From NCEH01 sp043195125 (GTDB lineage: Bacteria > Pseudomonadota > Alphaproteobacteria > Rhizobiales > Xanthobacteraceae), in the NCBI RefSeq assembly GCF_043195125.1, contig NZ_JBAFWR010000011.1: 64,000 bases of DNA; one strand, given 5' to 3'. A program made the position numbers and the translations under genes. The notes beneath the pieces were generated by a model. The model saw only the letters and a list, made by a program, of their open reading frames with translations, ran no database searches and was not told the origin of the DNA. This document shows, one piece after another, positions 1-7,220 of this stretch (its first letter is position 1; each line of letters starts with the position of its first letter).

Positions 1-270
1 CAGGTTCGAGGGAAGGGACATAATCACGTGCGAGCCGTGTCGATTCCTACCGTCAAGAACGACGATGCAGCCTGGAAACTTAAATACTCGCTCCAGCGCT
101 GCCGCCAGCCGGTCGCGCTCCGCCACGAGTTCATCAAGCGATTTCTTCGGCACATACGCGTGCCCATTGATGTGGATCACCGGCGCCGGCTTTTCGCCAG
201 AGGCAATCGCAGCCGCGTCCGCAAGCCCTTCCGCGATGCGCGCCGCGCCGTCGTTCTTCTCGCTGCTCAT
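1..270 (-). CDS. Hypothetical phage protein, truncated by window edge
   Basis: The first 90 codons of a leftward gene that runs off the left edge. The N-terminus is polar and helical and contains a short RDRLAAAL segment that also occurs in the next gene upstream, suggesting a shared coiled-coil element. The ATG overlaps the stop of the upstream gene (ATGA), so it is translated as part of the leftward operon. I do not recognise a family. Confidence 0.6.
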   Translation of the reverse strand, partial: MSSEKNDGAARIAEGLADAAAIASGEKPAPVIHINGHAYVPKKSLDELVAERDRLAAALERVFKFPGCIVVLDGRNRHGSHVIMSLPSNL

Positions 271-647
271 GACTGCTCCGTGGTGCTGGAGAGGGCGGCG
301 CGAGCGAGGTCGCATGCGGCACCGACGTTCTTGACGATTTGGAGCGGAGGGCCATTGTCGCAAGCTTCAACGAGCGCTCTGCAGGCCGCCGCCAGCCGGT
401 CGCGCTCCGCTTCCGCCGCTTCCGCTCGCGCGCGTAGCTTTGACAGCTCTTCCGCCATGGCGGGCGCTGCGGCCCAAAGCCGGGCGTTGGCAACGGCTTC
501 GTTGTGCAAGAGCCTGTCACCGTTGATGTGCGCGCGGCCAAGTTTCTGCCCGTTGCTGCCGAGAACAACCCGCGGGTCGTAAGTGGCGACGGAGCACGGT
601 GCGGGCGTGTGCAGGGCTCGCGCCTGGCCTTCGAAGGCGTCGCTCAT
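267..647 (-). CDS. Hypothetical phage protein with coiled coil
   Basis: 126 residues. An N-terminal 45 residues without a recognisable fold are followed by an Ala/Glu/Arg-rich helix (about 60-95) predicted to form a coiled coil. It overlaps both neighbours by ATGA junctions, typical of tightly coupled phage operon genes. The family is not recognised; the position next to the recombination nucleases suggests an accessory early function only by association. Confidence 0.6.
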   Translation of the reverse strand: MSDAFEGQARALHTPAPCSVATYDPRVVLGSNGQKLGRAHINGDRLLHNEAVANARLWAAAPAMAEELSKLRARAEAAEAERDRLAAACRALVEACDNGPPLQIVKNVGAACDLARAALSSTTEQS

Positions 648-1264
648 GCTGCGATCCTCTCGCCATAGCGGCGGATCTGCTCCACCACCTCGGCAAGCTC
701 TTCGTTGAACTGATCAACTGCGCGCGCCAGGCCGGCGATATAGACTTCGTCTCGGACGGCGCGGACGATCAGCGGCGGCAGCTTCGGCCAATAGGTGACG
801 AGGTCGATCCACTCCCGCTCCGCGACCCATAAGCCGCCCTGGCATTGCGCCTTGTGCTCGGGAGAGAATTCGCCGGACAGCAGCTTGTCGATCAGGAGAT
901 GCGGCGCCGCCGTCTTGATCTCCAAGAGGCCGTCATTCCCGATAAGGCTGTCGGGGCTGTAGCCCTTCGGCCCGTTCACGATGAACCCGACCTGCACCGG
1001 CTCTACGTCCTTGATGAAGGCATAGGCGCTGCGGGCTTCGTCCTCCATCGCGTGGCCGCGCTCCATGGCGCCGTTCGTGAACCGCTCCATGGGTTCGCCG
1101 GTGAGGATCTCCCCCGCGAGCTTGAGCATGTACGTGCGACGGGTCTTGCTTTCCCCGCCGCCCCGGCCGGACGCCATGACGGTGGAGAATTCCGAGGCAG
1201 TCGGGATGCCAGCGCGGGCGCGGAACCATTCGTCGGTGCCCTGCACGCAATCAATGATCTGCAT
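644..1264 (-). CDS. YqaJ-type phage recombination exonuclease
   Basis: 206 residues matching the YqaJ/lambda-exonuclease family, which resects double-stranded DNA ends to make 3' tails for a single-strand annealing protein. The early motif with DEWFRARAG (about 11-19) and a PD-(D/E)XK core of Asp105, Glu115 and Lys117 (LEIKT) are visible. I chose the ATG at 1264 because it overlaps the upstream stop as TGATG; a longer reading to 1378 would run through the DnaQ-like gene. Its partner is the Erf annealing protein three genes upstream in the same operon. Confidence 0.85.
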   Translation of the reverse strand: MQIIDCVQGTDEWFRARAGIPTASEFSTVMASGRGGGESKTRRTYMLKLAGEILTGEPMERFTNGAMERGHAMEDEARSAYAFIKDVEPVQVGFIVNGPKGYSPDSLIGNDGLLEIKTAAPHLLIDKLLSGEFSPEHKAQCQGGLWVAEREWIDLVTYWPKLPPLIVRAVRDEVYIAGLARAVDQFNEELAEVVEQIRRYGERIAA

Positions 1265-1863
1265 CACGACGCGGCCCCCAAGGTCTTGAGGTGAAAATAG
1301 ACGCGGCGGCAGGCGTTGACGTCCACCATCGCGTCGTGGGCGCCTTCCAATTCTTCGTTGAAGAAATGACGAATGCACTCCTCCAATTTGGGGGGCTTAG
1401 GCTTCGTGAAGCCGGCCGCCAGCATCCGCTCGGTTGGCGGCAGGTTGATAATGGGGCTAGCCGCATCCATGGTGCAGAACACCGGCTTGCGGAGCGGCAT
1501 CACTCGACCGTAATGGCGGGAAATCGCCGCCTCGGTCACGCCCTTGTCGAATTTGGCGTTGTGAGCGCAGATGATGTCTGCCCGCTGGTACAGGTGCGTG
1601 AAGGCGGACAGGGCAAACTGCGACGAACATCCAAGCTGGACAGCGCGTTCGTTCGTGATGCCGTGGACAGCGGCGGCCTTCTCGGGAATGAAGATGCCGT
1701 TGCTGATGCCCGGGTCCACGATCAGGGAAAAGCCGGACACAGGTGCGCCGTCGTCTTGGCAGAGTTGGGCGGCCAACTGCACGATGTAGGGCTGCGCATC
1801 GTGATCGACGGGAAGCCTGTCATCAAAGAAGCCCGTGGTTTCGGTGTCCCAAAAAAGGATCAT
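1264..1863 (-). CDS. DnaQ-like 3'-5' exonuclease (DEDDh)
   Basis: 199 residues. The DEDDh signature is visible: FWDTETTG near the start (Asp6, Glu8), a CAHNAKFD segment (exo II) and GAHDAMVD (exo III, His-x4-Asp). Such stand-alone proofreading-type exonucleases trim 3' single strands, and here one lies between the Erf neighbourhood and the YqaJ nuclease, so a role in processing recombination ends is likely. Start at the ATG at 1863; the open frame extends further upstream but without a coupled start. Confidence 0.85.
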   Translation of the reverse strand: MILFWDTETTGFFDDRLPVDHDAQPYIVQLAAQLCQDDGAPVSGFSLIVDPGISNGIFIPEKAAAVHGITNERAVQLGCSSQFALSAFTHLYQRADIICAHNAKFDKGVTEAAISRHYGRVMPLRKPVFCTMDAASPIINLPPTERMLAAGFTKPKPPKLEECIRHFFNEELEGAHDAMVDVNACRRVYFHLKTLGAAS

Positions 1864-1871
1864 TGCGCGCC

Positions 1872-2879
1872 TCAGTATTGAATGGAGATTGCGGGGATGG
1901 CGCGAAGGATGATCAGCTTCAGGACTTCCTTGGCGATGTCCTCGGAAATCCCGCATGCCACGAACGCTTCCAGTGCGGCGCGATTGATCTTGGTGCGGTG
2001 TGCCTTGTTTGCTTCGCGCCGCTTGGTCTCCGCCTCCTCAGCGAGCCGCGCGGTCTCCTGCTCTTGCCGCACCGTTTCGATCGCCTGGGCCGCACGTTGT
2101 TCCGCCTCTTCTGCTACCCGCTTAAGGGACAGCTCGCGCGCCTCCGCCGCTTCCCGTTCGCGGCGGGCATCGTCTTCCGCCTTCTGCTTTTCAGCAGCGG
2201 CTTTTGCCTCGGCGTCGCGGGTTGCTTTTTCCGCCGCGTCGCGAGCGATTTGCTCTTCCCGGTCCTTTTTGGCCCGCTCCTCTGCGGCGGCACGCAGGGC
2301 CGCAAGCTCGGCCTGTTCGGCGTCGTATTTCTCGCGAGCCTCGATGCCGGCGGACAGGGCCGCAACGGCGGCTCCCTTGGCCTTGGCATAGGCCGCTTCA
2401 TATTCTTCGCACTCGGGGCCGACCGTCACGGCCTCGACTTCAGCGAGCGCACTACGCAATTGCTCGGCGGGAATATTCAAGTGGGCGATGCCGGAAAGCT
2501 GTTCAATCCGCGCAATTGCCCACTTGTGGCGATCAACGCGCGCCTCTTCCGCCTCTTCCCATTCCGTGACCGGCTTGCGCACCTCGTCGGACCACTTGTC
2601 CAGCGTGTCGCGGACCAGCTTGCGCGTGGCGTCGATCCTCTTCGGGATTTCCTTCTGATCGTCTGCGAGCTGCTTCCCAATGGCCTCCAGGCGGGTTTTC
2701 ACCTTGGTGACCTTGTGGGCCATCGACTTGATCTCGGCTCTCCCCTTCGCTGTCGTCATGTCGCCGGAAAAGCCATCGATTTCCTCCCGCACTTTGGCTA
2801 GGAAGGGATCAATCGCCTTGGGCGTAGTGAAAACGACAAGGGCGCTCGCCGGCTCGATGGTGATGAGTTCGAGGTCCAT
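1872..2879 (-). CDS. Long coiled-coil phage protein of recombination operon
   Basis: 335 residues. The N-terminal 100 residues form a helical domain, then residues about 130-310 are an almost uninterrupted Ala/Glu/Lys/Arg helix typical of a long coiled coil; annotation pipelines often mislabel such proteins as TolA-like. It starts at an ATG overlapping the Erf stop (TGATG). Proteins of this build commonly neighbour phage annealing proteins, but the function is unknown. Confidence 0.7.
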   Translation of the reverse strand: MDLELITIEPASALVVFTTPKAIDPFLAKVREEIDGFSGDMTTAKGRAEIKSMAHKVTKVKTRLEAIGKQLADDQKEIPKRIDATRKLVRDTLDKWSDEVRKPVTEWEEAEEARVDRHKWAIARIEQLSGIAHLNIPAEQLRSALAEVEAVTVGPECEEYEAAYAKAKGAAVAALSAGIEAREKYDAEQAELAALRAAAEERAKKDREEQIARDAAEKATRDAEAKAAAEKQKAEDDARREREAAEARELSLKRVAEEAEQRAAQAIETVRQEQETARLAEEAETKRREANKAHRTKINRAALEAFVACGISEDIAKEVLKLIILRAIPAISIQY

Positions 2880-3742
2880 CACGAGGCCTTTCGCTTGGCG
2901 TTGAGCATGGTGAGCGCCCGGCCGAACTCGCCCGAAGGCAAATCAATCAGGGCGCCGATCTTGAAGTGGGCGCAGAAGCGGCGGATGTCGGAGCCGGTTT
3001 CGTCGATCAGCAGGCGGAGTTGATCCACCTGCCCGGCAGAAATGGTTTCTCCGGCGCCGGCAGCCTTCCCGTCGTCGTCGCGATCCTCGCGCGCCCGGCT
3101 CTGAAAGTTCGTCAGCGCGCGCGCCGTGTAGCGCTGGCCGTAACTGATGGTGCTGCCGACAGCCTGGACACTGTTCTTGCTCCCGGTGCTGTCATGCATC
3201 AGGGTGATGGAGGTTTCTTCCTGGTGGCCGTCCCGGTGGCTGAGAACGCAGGTGACAATCTGCTTTCCATCCGGCGCCGCGCTGAGGCGGAAGGAGAGGC
3301 CAAACCCATGCCGGAAAAGGACGGGTTGGATCGCCTCGTTGATGTCTTCCCAGCGCGCGTATTTGGTCTCCTGGATAATCCGCTCACCACCCTTATCCCT
3401 GATGACGATGCGACCGTTCTGGTCGATCATCGGAAGTTCGTTCTGCATGAGAGGCAGGGCGAAGAGGTATGCTTGCCGGGCCTCGTCAGCCCGGATCTGG
3501 CGATACATCGCCATCAGGCGTTCGACCTTGTCGGCATCAATCGCGGCGTTTGACGCCGCATTCATGATGGCACCGAGGATTGATCCGGCATCAGATTTCG
3601 GGGACGACGCCCGGCGCTGCGCAACAGCCCTGGGAGCAGAGCGCGTAGCGGGCACTCCACCCCGGACCGGGGAAGCCGGTTGTGCCAAGGCGAGGTCGTC
3701 GATTTCGTCGAGATATGCAGCTTCAGCCACGGCGGCCTCCAT
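2879..3742 (-). CDS. erf: Erf-family single-strand annealing protein
   Basis: 287 residues. The central domain (about 85-215) shows the Erf/ERF superfamily pattern: a YARWEDINEAIQPVL segment, a GLSFR strand and a GSTISYGQRYTA motif. ERF proteins coat single-stranded DNA and anneal complementary strands during phage recombination and circularisation. The C-terminal 70 residues form a separate helical tail. The start ATG lies 20 bases inside the previous small gene. With the YqaJ nuclease it makes a complete exonuclease-plus-annealing-protein pair. Confidence 0.85.
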   Translation of the reverse strand: MEAAVAEAAYLDEIDDLALAQPASPVRGGVPATRSAPRAVAQRRASSPKSDAGSILGAIMNAASNAAIDADKVERLMAMYRQIRADEARQAYLFALPLMQNELPMIDQNGRIVIRDKGGERIIQETKYARWEDINEAIQPVLFRHGFGLSFRLSAAPDGKQIVTCVLSHRDGHQEETSITLMHDSTGSKNSVQAVGSTISYGQRYTARALTNFQSRAREDRDDDGKAAGAGETISAGQVDQLRLLIDETGSDIRRFCAHFKIGALIDLPSGEFGRALTMLNAKRKAS

Positions 3743-3884
3743 TCCTGATCTTGAGAAGCTCGATCCGCATCGCGATTTCCCGCGATGCCAATGTCTGTCG
3801 CGCATAGATCTCAGCCAGGATCGCTTGCTGCTGGATCTGGCGGCCTATGCATTCTTCCGCGCGGCTGAAATCGCGGTCAGTCAT
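3723..3884 (-). CDS. Small hypothetical phage protein
   Basis: 53 residues, helical and rich in Gln, Arg and Ile. The ATG at 3884 lies within the last codons of the upstream membrane peptide gene, and the 3' end overlaps the Erf start by 20 bases, so it is embedded in the operon. No family recognised. Confidence 0.5.
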   Translation of the reverse strand: MTDRDFSRAEECIGRQIQQQAILAEIYARQTLASREIAMRIELLKIRNGGRRG

Positions 3885-4026
3885 CGCCCATCTCCGGTGT
3901 CCATTGCGGGACATCCCCATGGGCATCGTCCAGAGGGTCGCGGGGAATGGTCCGGCGCAGCAAAGGCGCGAACACCAGGAAGGCGCACACGGCGCCGATG
4001 CCGAGGAGGATGAGGTCGCCGGTCAT
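3877..4026 (-). CDS. Small single-span membrane protein
   Basis: 49 residues. Residues 5-23 form one hydrophobic helix (LILLGIGAVCAFLVFAPLL) followed by an Arg-rich stretch and an acidic tail, consistent with an N-out, C-in membrane peptide. It sits 3 bases downstream of the neighbouring stop and overlaps the next start by 8 bases. Function unknown. Confidence 0.5.
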   Translation of the reverse strand: MTGDLILLGIGAVCAFLVFAPLLRRTIPRDPLDDAHGDVPQWTPEMGDD

Positions 4027-4029
4027 GGG

Positions 4030-4389
4030 CTAGTCGGCAACGCGGCGGGCAAGTTCCGCATACGGGTCATATTCGCGATCCGTGCGGAACATGATCGTGT
4101 CGCCGGGCTCGAAGGCATGCGGCGCGTGCGTGTCGTGACCGCGCAGGTGCTCCAGCGTGCCGGCGCTGTCGAGCACTGCGAAGAGGATGCGCATCCCTTC
4201 GGGGGCGGTATCCGCCTCGAAAACCTGCGCCCGCTCAGCCACCAGCACATGGTGGTGGCCGGTTTCGCTGTGGCCAATGATGAGGTGGCCGCCTTCACGC
4301 TTGAGGGGCGTCAACCCCTTGGCCGGAAGAGCGTCGACGCGGAACATGCGAATTTCGCCCTGCGCGCCAAGAGTTTCGATGATCTTCAT
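4030..4389 (-). CDS. Hypothetical phage protein, cupin-like
   Basis: 119 residues, mostly beta-strand, with a His-rich turn GHSETGHHHVL (about 39-49) and a second His cluster (RGHDTHAPH), which together resemble the metal-binding strands of a small cupin barrel. No enzyme assignment is justified. It lies 19 bases after the repeat-rich gene in the leftward operon. Confidence 0.6.
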   Translation of the reverse strand: MKIIETLGAQGEIRMFRVDALPAKGLTPLKREGGHLIIGHSETGHHHVLVAERAQVFEADTAPEGMRILFAVLDSAGTLEHLRGHDTHAPHAFEPGDTIMFRTDREYDPYAELARRVAD

Positions 4390-4408
4390 GGTTTGGTCTT
4401 TCTGCTGG

Positions 4409-5755
4409 TCAAGTACGGATTGAGGGAAACTGGAACTCGGAGACGGGGAGCCCCGTCAGCCACGCCTGCGCTTCGACCACCGTCGAGCATTCAGGGGGTA
4501 CGCCAATCGCGAATTCTCGGTCCGTGCCGCAGCGCGCGTGAATGAACAGGCTCTTGCGATCGAGATCGGGAAGCTGAACTTCAACGAGAGCACCGCAATG
4601 CGGGTCGGGGTGTTCGTCGATCACTTTGGCGCCGAGATCCCGCAGGACGTGGTGCCATCCGACGATTTCTATTGCCGCGCGGCGCAGCTCCAAGTTCGTC
4701 TGGCTGAGAGCGGCTTGCGCCGTCAGTCTGTCCTTCTGTTCGATCCACTCAGCCGGAATACGGGTTCCGTGCCAGTGGTAGAGGGACCACCCATCCCGCC
4801 ACCGGTGGCTTGGCCCGTTCTCGCAATGTGGGCGGCGCTGATCATCGATCCGGATGAATTCAGGGAAATCGCTGACGATGCAAAACTCGGGATGCATGAC
4901 GCGAAATCCGCCCTCGATCGCCGCTTGTTCCCAGCTTGCATACGCGCGGTGCTCGGGGAGCTGTAGACCGATGATGTCGCGCATAGCAGTCAGATAACTG
5001 TCGTATGCTGCCCACATGTTTCCGCCCTGGTAGACATTCCCCCACCGGGCTGCGCACATGAGGCCGAATTCTCCTGCCAGGTCGAAGCACGCCTGAGCGG
5101 CGTCTTTTTCGGCGCTGCGGGTCGCGCTGCCGGTCGCGCTGCCGGTCGCGCTGCCGGTCGCGCTGTCGGTCGCGATGCGGGTCGCGCTGCGGGTCGCGTT
5201 GTAGGTCGCGCTGCGGGTCGCGCTGCCGGTCGCGCTGCCGGTCGCGCTGCCGGTCGCGCTGTCGGTCGCGATGCGGGTCGCGATGTCGGTCGCGATGCGG
5301 GTCGCGCTGCGGGTCGCGCTGTCGGTCGCGCTGTCGGTCGCGATGCGGGTCGCGTTGTAGGTCGCGTTGTAGGTCGCGCTGTCGGTCGCGCTGTCGGTCG
5401 CGCTGTCGGTCGCGCTGTCGGTCGCGCTGTCGGTCGCGCTGTCGGTCGCGCTGTCGGTCGCGCTGCCGGTCGCGCTGTCGGTCGCGCTGCGCTGCCCACG
5501 ATTATGCCAGATTGCCGCAGACGCTCCGTATGCGAATGCCATAACAAGCGGGGACGGGGCGATGACAATCCTCGGCTCTTTCAAGCCGGCTGCGGCGTAC
5601 AATCCCTTGATCGCCGGGATGATCTTGTCGGGGTCAATCGGGTCGGTGCGGAAAGCGCGCTTGATCCACATTTCGGTGTGGGCGCGCATCTTCTCCAGTT
5701 CTTCCGGAGTAACGCCGCCAGTGGCTTTTGTGGAAGTGCGGACAATCTTGGCCAT
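4409..5755 (-). CDS. Tetrapeptide-repeat protein, DUF6745-like C-terminus
   Basis: 448 residues. Residues 1-88 are a helical lead-in; residues 89-216 are 32 uninterrupted four-residue repeats of the form x-(S/N/I)-A-T, where x is D, G, R or Y; the remainder (217-448) is a globular domain with a WHGTRIPAEWI segment that resembles DUF6745 proteins. The repeats come from a 12-bp DNA unit (5108-5491). The start ATG at 5755 overlaps the upstream stop (TGATG); an ATG four codons earlier is possible. Function unknown. Only the combinations DS, GS, RS, RI, DI and YN occur at the two variable positions. Confidence 0.65.
   Translation of the reverse strand: MAKIVRTSTKATGGVTPEELEKMRAHTEMWIKRAFRTDPIDPDKIIPAIKGLYAAAGLKEPRIVIAPSPLVMAFAYGASAAIWHNRGQRSATDSATGSATDSATDSATDSATDSATDSATDSATDSATYNATYNATRIATDSATDSATRSATRIATDIATRIATDSATGSATGSATGSATRSATYNATRSATRIATDSATGSATGSATGSATRSAEKDAAQACFDLAGEFGLMCAARWGNVYQGGNMWAAYDSYLTAMRDIIGLQLPEHRAYASWEQAAIEGGFRVMHPEFCIVSDFPEFIRIDDQRRPHCENGPSHRWRDGWSLYHWHGTRIPAEWIEQKDRLTAQAALSQTNLELRRAAIEIVGWHHVLRDLGAKVIDEHPDPHCGALVEVQLPDLDRKSLFIHARCGTDREFAIGVPPECSTVVEAQAWLTGLPVSEFQFPSIRT
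5108..5491. repeat. 12-bp tandem repeat array, 32 copies, in-frame
   Basis: Thirty-two contiguous 12-bp units with consensus GGTCGCGCTGTC on the plus strand. Each unit keeps GGTCGC and varies only in the next six bases (GCTGTC, GCTGCC, GCTGCG, GATGCG, GATGTC or GTTGTA). Seven identical units follow each other at about 5382-5465. Because 12 is a multiple of 3, every reading frame is open through the array, which creates long false reading frames here. Confidence 0.95.
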
Positions 5756-5961
5756 CAGGCGCTCCATCCCTTGAGGCAGGCTGCATCGTTCAGCGCAGGC
5801 GCCTGTGTGTTGGTGGCGGTCAGCGCAGCCCGGGCGATTTCCAGGGCTTCGCGCACGTGATCCATGATGATCTGGTCATCGCTCGGCAGGCTTTGCACTT
5901 CCGCCGTTCCGAGGTGGCCGATGATCTTGAGCAAGTCGTCGCGGATGCCGTGGGCGTTCAT
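5755..5961 (-). CDS. Small hypothetical phage protein
   Basis: 68 residues, helical, with a polar N-terminus and an Ala/Thr-rich end. It is coupled to the repeat-protein gene by a TGATG overlap, so the two are co-translated. No family recognised. Confidence 0.55.
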   Translation of the reverse strand: MNAHGIRDDLLKIIGHLGTAEVQSLPSDDQIIMDHVREALEIARAALTATNTQAPALNDAACLKGWSA

Positions 5962-6024
5962 GCTGCCCTCATGCCGTTGCTTGTGTAATAGGTGCCGTGT
6001 TCGCGGCGGGGATCTTCGCCGGGC

Positions 6025-6111
6025 TCATCGCTTGCCCAGCGGGCGGCCGCATTTGCGGGCAGCGTTGTATTTCTTCTCGCGGCGCAGGGGCTGGTGGATG
6101 ATCTCGTGCAT
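6025..6111 (-). CDS. Possible 28-residue basic peptide
   Basis: A 28-codon frame with a strongly basic product (pI high, Arg/Lys about one third), 4 bases after the stop of the upstream gene and preceded by GGTGAGGAG directly before the ATG. It fills most of an otherwise empty 150-base gap in the operon. The ribosome-binding spacing is short, so this is tentative. Confidence 0.35.
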   Translation of the reverse strand: MHEIIHQPLRREKKYNAARKCGRPLGKR

Positions 6112-6115
6112 CTCC

Positions 6116-6283
6116 TCACCCTCCAATCTGGAGGGCGAGGGCTTCGGTGCGGGCGGCGTCTGCTTGGAGCTGGGCCGCGATCCGCTGGGCGTACTTGCCG
6201 CCCTTGGCGAGGTATTTCTCGGCCTGGGTGCGGAGGTCGGCGGCGGCCTCGGTGAGCTGTTCGATCTGGCGCTCGGTGGTCAT
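6116..6283 (-). CDS. First gene of leftward operon, small coiled-coil protein
   Basis: 55 residues, one amphipathic helix with Ala/Gln/Glu heptads. The ATG at 6283 is preferred over one at 6298 because GGGGA lies 8 bases upstream of it. It is the first gene after the PL promoter, with a leader of about 28 bases. Position matches early leftward regulators of lambdoid phages, but there is no sequence evidence for such a role. Confidence 0.55.
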   Translation of the reverse strand: MTTERQIEQLTEAAADLRTQAEKYLAKGGKYAQRIAAQLQADAARTEALALQIGG

Positions 6284-6317
6284 GTCTGCGATCCCCATCG
6301 CTTGGTTGATGAGGATG

Positions 6318-6345
6318 AAGTTACTACGTCACGTAGCTATGTCAA
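6318..6345 (-). promoter_or_regulatory. Leftward early promoter PL
   Basis: On the minus strand TTGACA (6345-6340) is followed by a 16-base spacer and TAACTT (6323-6318). One repressor operator lies inside the spacer and another abuts the -35 box. Transcription would start near 6311, serving the recombination operon. Confidence 0.75.
6324..6336. promoter_or_regulatory. Operator OL1-like (CTAC-N5-GTAG)
   Basis: CTACGTCACGTAG, a 13-bp inverted repeat located between the -35 and -10 boxes of PL. It is one of four copies of CTAC-N5-GTAG in the immunity region. Confidence 0.75.
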
Positions 6346-6358
6346 CTACCAATCGTAG
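6346..6358. promoter_or_regulatory. Operator OL2-like (CTAC-N5-GTAG)
   Basis: CTACCAATCGTAG, immediately upstream of the PL -35 box with no base between. Centre-to-centre distance to the other PL operator is 22 bp, about two helical turns. Confidence 0.75.
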
Positions 6359-6404
6359 CAATTTCGCAGAATGTGTTGCTACACGGTACGAATGCATCAG
6401 GCCA

Positions 6405-6433
6405 CAAAAAAGCCCGCCAGGCTGGGCGGGCTT
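6405..6433 (-). terminator. Intrinsic terminator of toxin-antitoxin unit
   Basis: On the minus strand AAGCCCGCC and GGCGGGCTT form a 9-bp stem with a 6-base loop, followed by six T residues. It lies just after the antitoxin gene and before PL, insulating the recombination operon from upstream transcription. Confidence 0.85.
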
Positions 6434-6453
6434 AACGTGCCGTGAGGCGTGAA

Positions 6454-6771
6454 TCAGGCGGCCTTCATCGACTCCTTCGTGGCGGCTCGGAGCATTTCGC
6501 GAACGCCATCAGGGTCCCTGTCGATGATCATTAGATAGGCTCGTGTGGCACCGAGCGGCCGAACGCGACCTTGCTCCCACTGCCTAATCTGGTGAACCGT
6601 AAAGCCGAATGTTGAAGCAAAATCCTCCTGCGAGGCACTCAGCTTTGCTCGGATAGCTCGGACATTTATCTCAGCAGGCACATGAAGCTTAGCGGGCTGC
6701 ATTTCCCCACGCGCAATCGCAAGCGCTTCCCCAAGCCCTTCTGCGATTTTGTCGAATGCCTTCCTGCTCAT
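6454..6771 (-). CDS. HigA/NadS-type HTH antitoxin
   Basis: 105 residues with a HTH_3/XRE domain in the C-terminal half (about 35-85), including SQEDFASTFGFTVHQIRQWEQG, in pattern the HTH of NadS-like antitoxins. It follows the toxin gene with a 4-base overlap, the toxin-first order of HigBA modules. It should bind and neutralise the toxin and repress the shared promoter; a 15-bp palindrome upstream of the toxin is the likely operator. The module is probably a prophage-maintenance or superinfection factor. Confidence 0.8.
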   Translation of the reverse strand: MSRKAFDKIAEGLGEALAIARGEMQPAKLHVPAEINVRAIRAKLSASQEDFASTFGFTVHQIRQWEQGRVRPLGATRAYLMIIDRDPDGVREMLRAATKESMKAA

Positions 6772-7130
6772 CGTCCTTCTCCTACCGAAACAACTTTTAG
6801 CCGGTATGCATCCACGATCATCTTTGTGAACTTGCCGAGCTTATTTCGCTCGGCCTGCGTCAGGTTCGCCTTCTCGCCCTTCGCGAACACAGTGATCAGA
6901 TACACCGGTAATTCAGAACCTGTGTAAAATGTGATAGTCCGGAATGCGCCTCTCTTGCCTACGCCCTTCCCGGCCCACCGCAGCTTGCGACAGCCGCCCG
7001 TGCCAGGAATTTCATCGCCCGCCATTGGGTTCCGAGCTAAATGATCGACCAGTGCGTCAATCTCATCTTCGCTCATGCCGACGCTGTCGGCGGCCCGCAC
7101 GAATGCTGGTGTTTGTGAGACACAATGCAT
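6768..7130 (-). CDS. RelE/HigB-family toxin
   Basis: 120 residues with the compact RelE/ParE-type pattern: N-terminal helices, a GGCRKLRWAG strand, GAFRTITFYTG and a C-terminal LITVFAKGEKANLT strand with the typical Lys/Arg placement. HigB-type toxins cleave mRNA on the ribosome. The ATG at 7130 has no clear ribosome-binding site and would be within a few bases of the predicted transcription start, so a leaderless message is possible. Confidence 0.8.
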   Translation of the reverse strand: MHCVSQTPAFVRAADSVGMSEDEIDALVDHLARNPMAGDEIPGTGGCRKLRWAGKGVGKRGAFRTITFYTGSELPVYLITVFAKGEKANLTQAERNKLGKFTKMIVDAYRLKVVSVGEGR

Positions 7131-7140
7131 AAAAACAAAA

Positions 7141-7165
7141 TGCGTAAATTACGCACCCATGTCAA
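7141..7165 (-). promoter_or_regulatory. Promoter and palindromic operator of toxin-antitoxin unit
   Basis: TGCGTAAATTACGCA (7141-7155) is a perfect inverted repeat around one central base. On the minus strand TTGACA (7165-7160) lies just upstream, so the palindrome occupies the spacer between -35 and a weak -10 (CATTTT, about 7137-7142). This is where a HigA-type autorepressor would bind. Confidence 0.55.
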
Positions 7166-7220
7166 CGCGATTGTGCGCGCATTCGCGCGACGCTATGTCA
7201 CTAGCGGGTGATGGTGGCGC

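Noticed and set aside
5108..5491. Tandem repeats as a possible CRISPR array
   Set aside because: Units are 12 bp, contiguous and in frame inside a gene; there are no spacers and no cas genes.
4990..5568. Arg/Pro-rich 192-codon frame with TARP repeats on the minus strand
   Set aside because: It is the second frame of the 12-bp repeat array; every frame is open there because 12 is divisible by 3.
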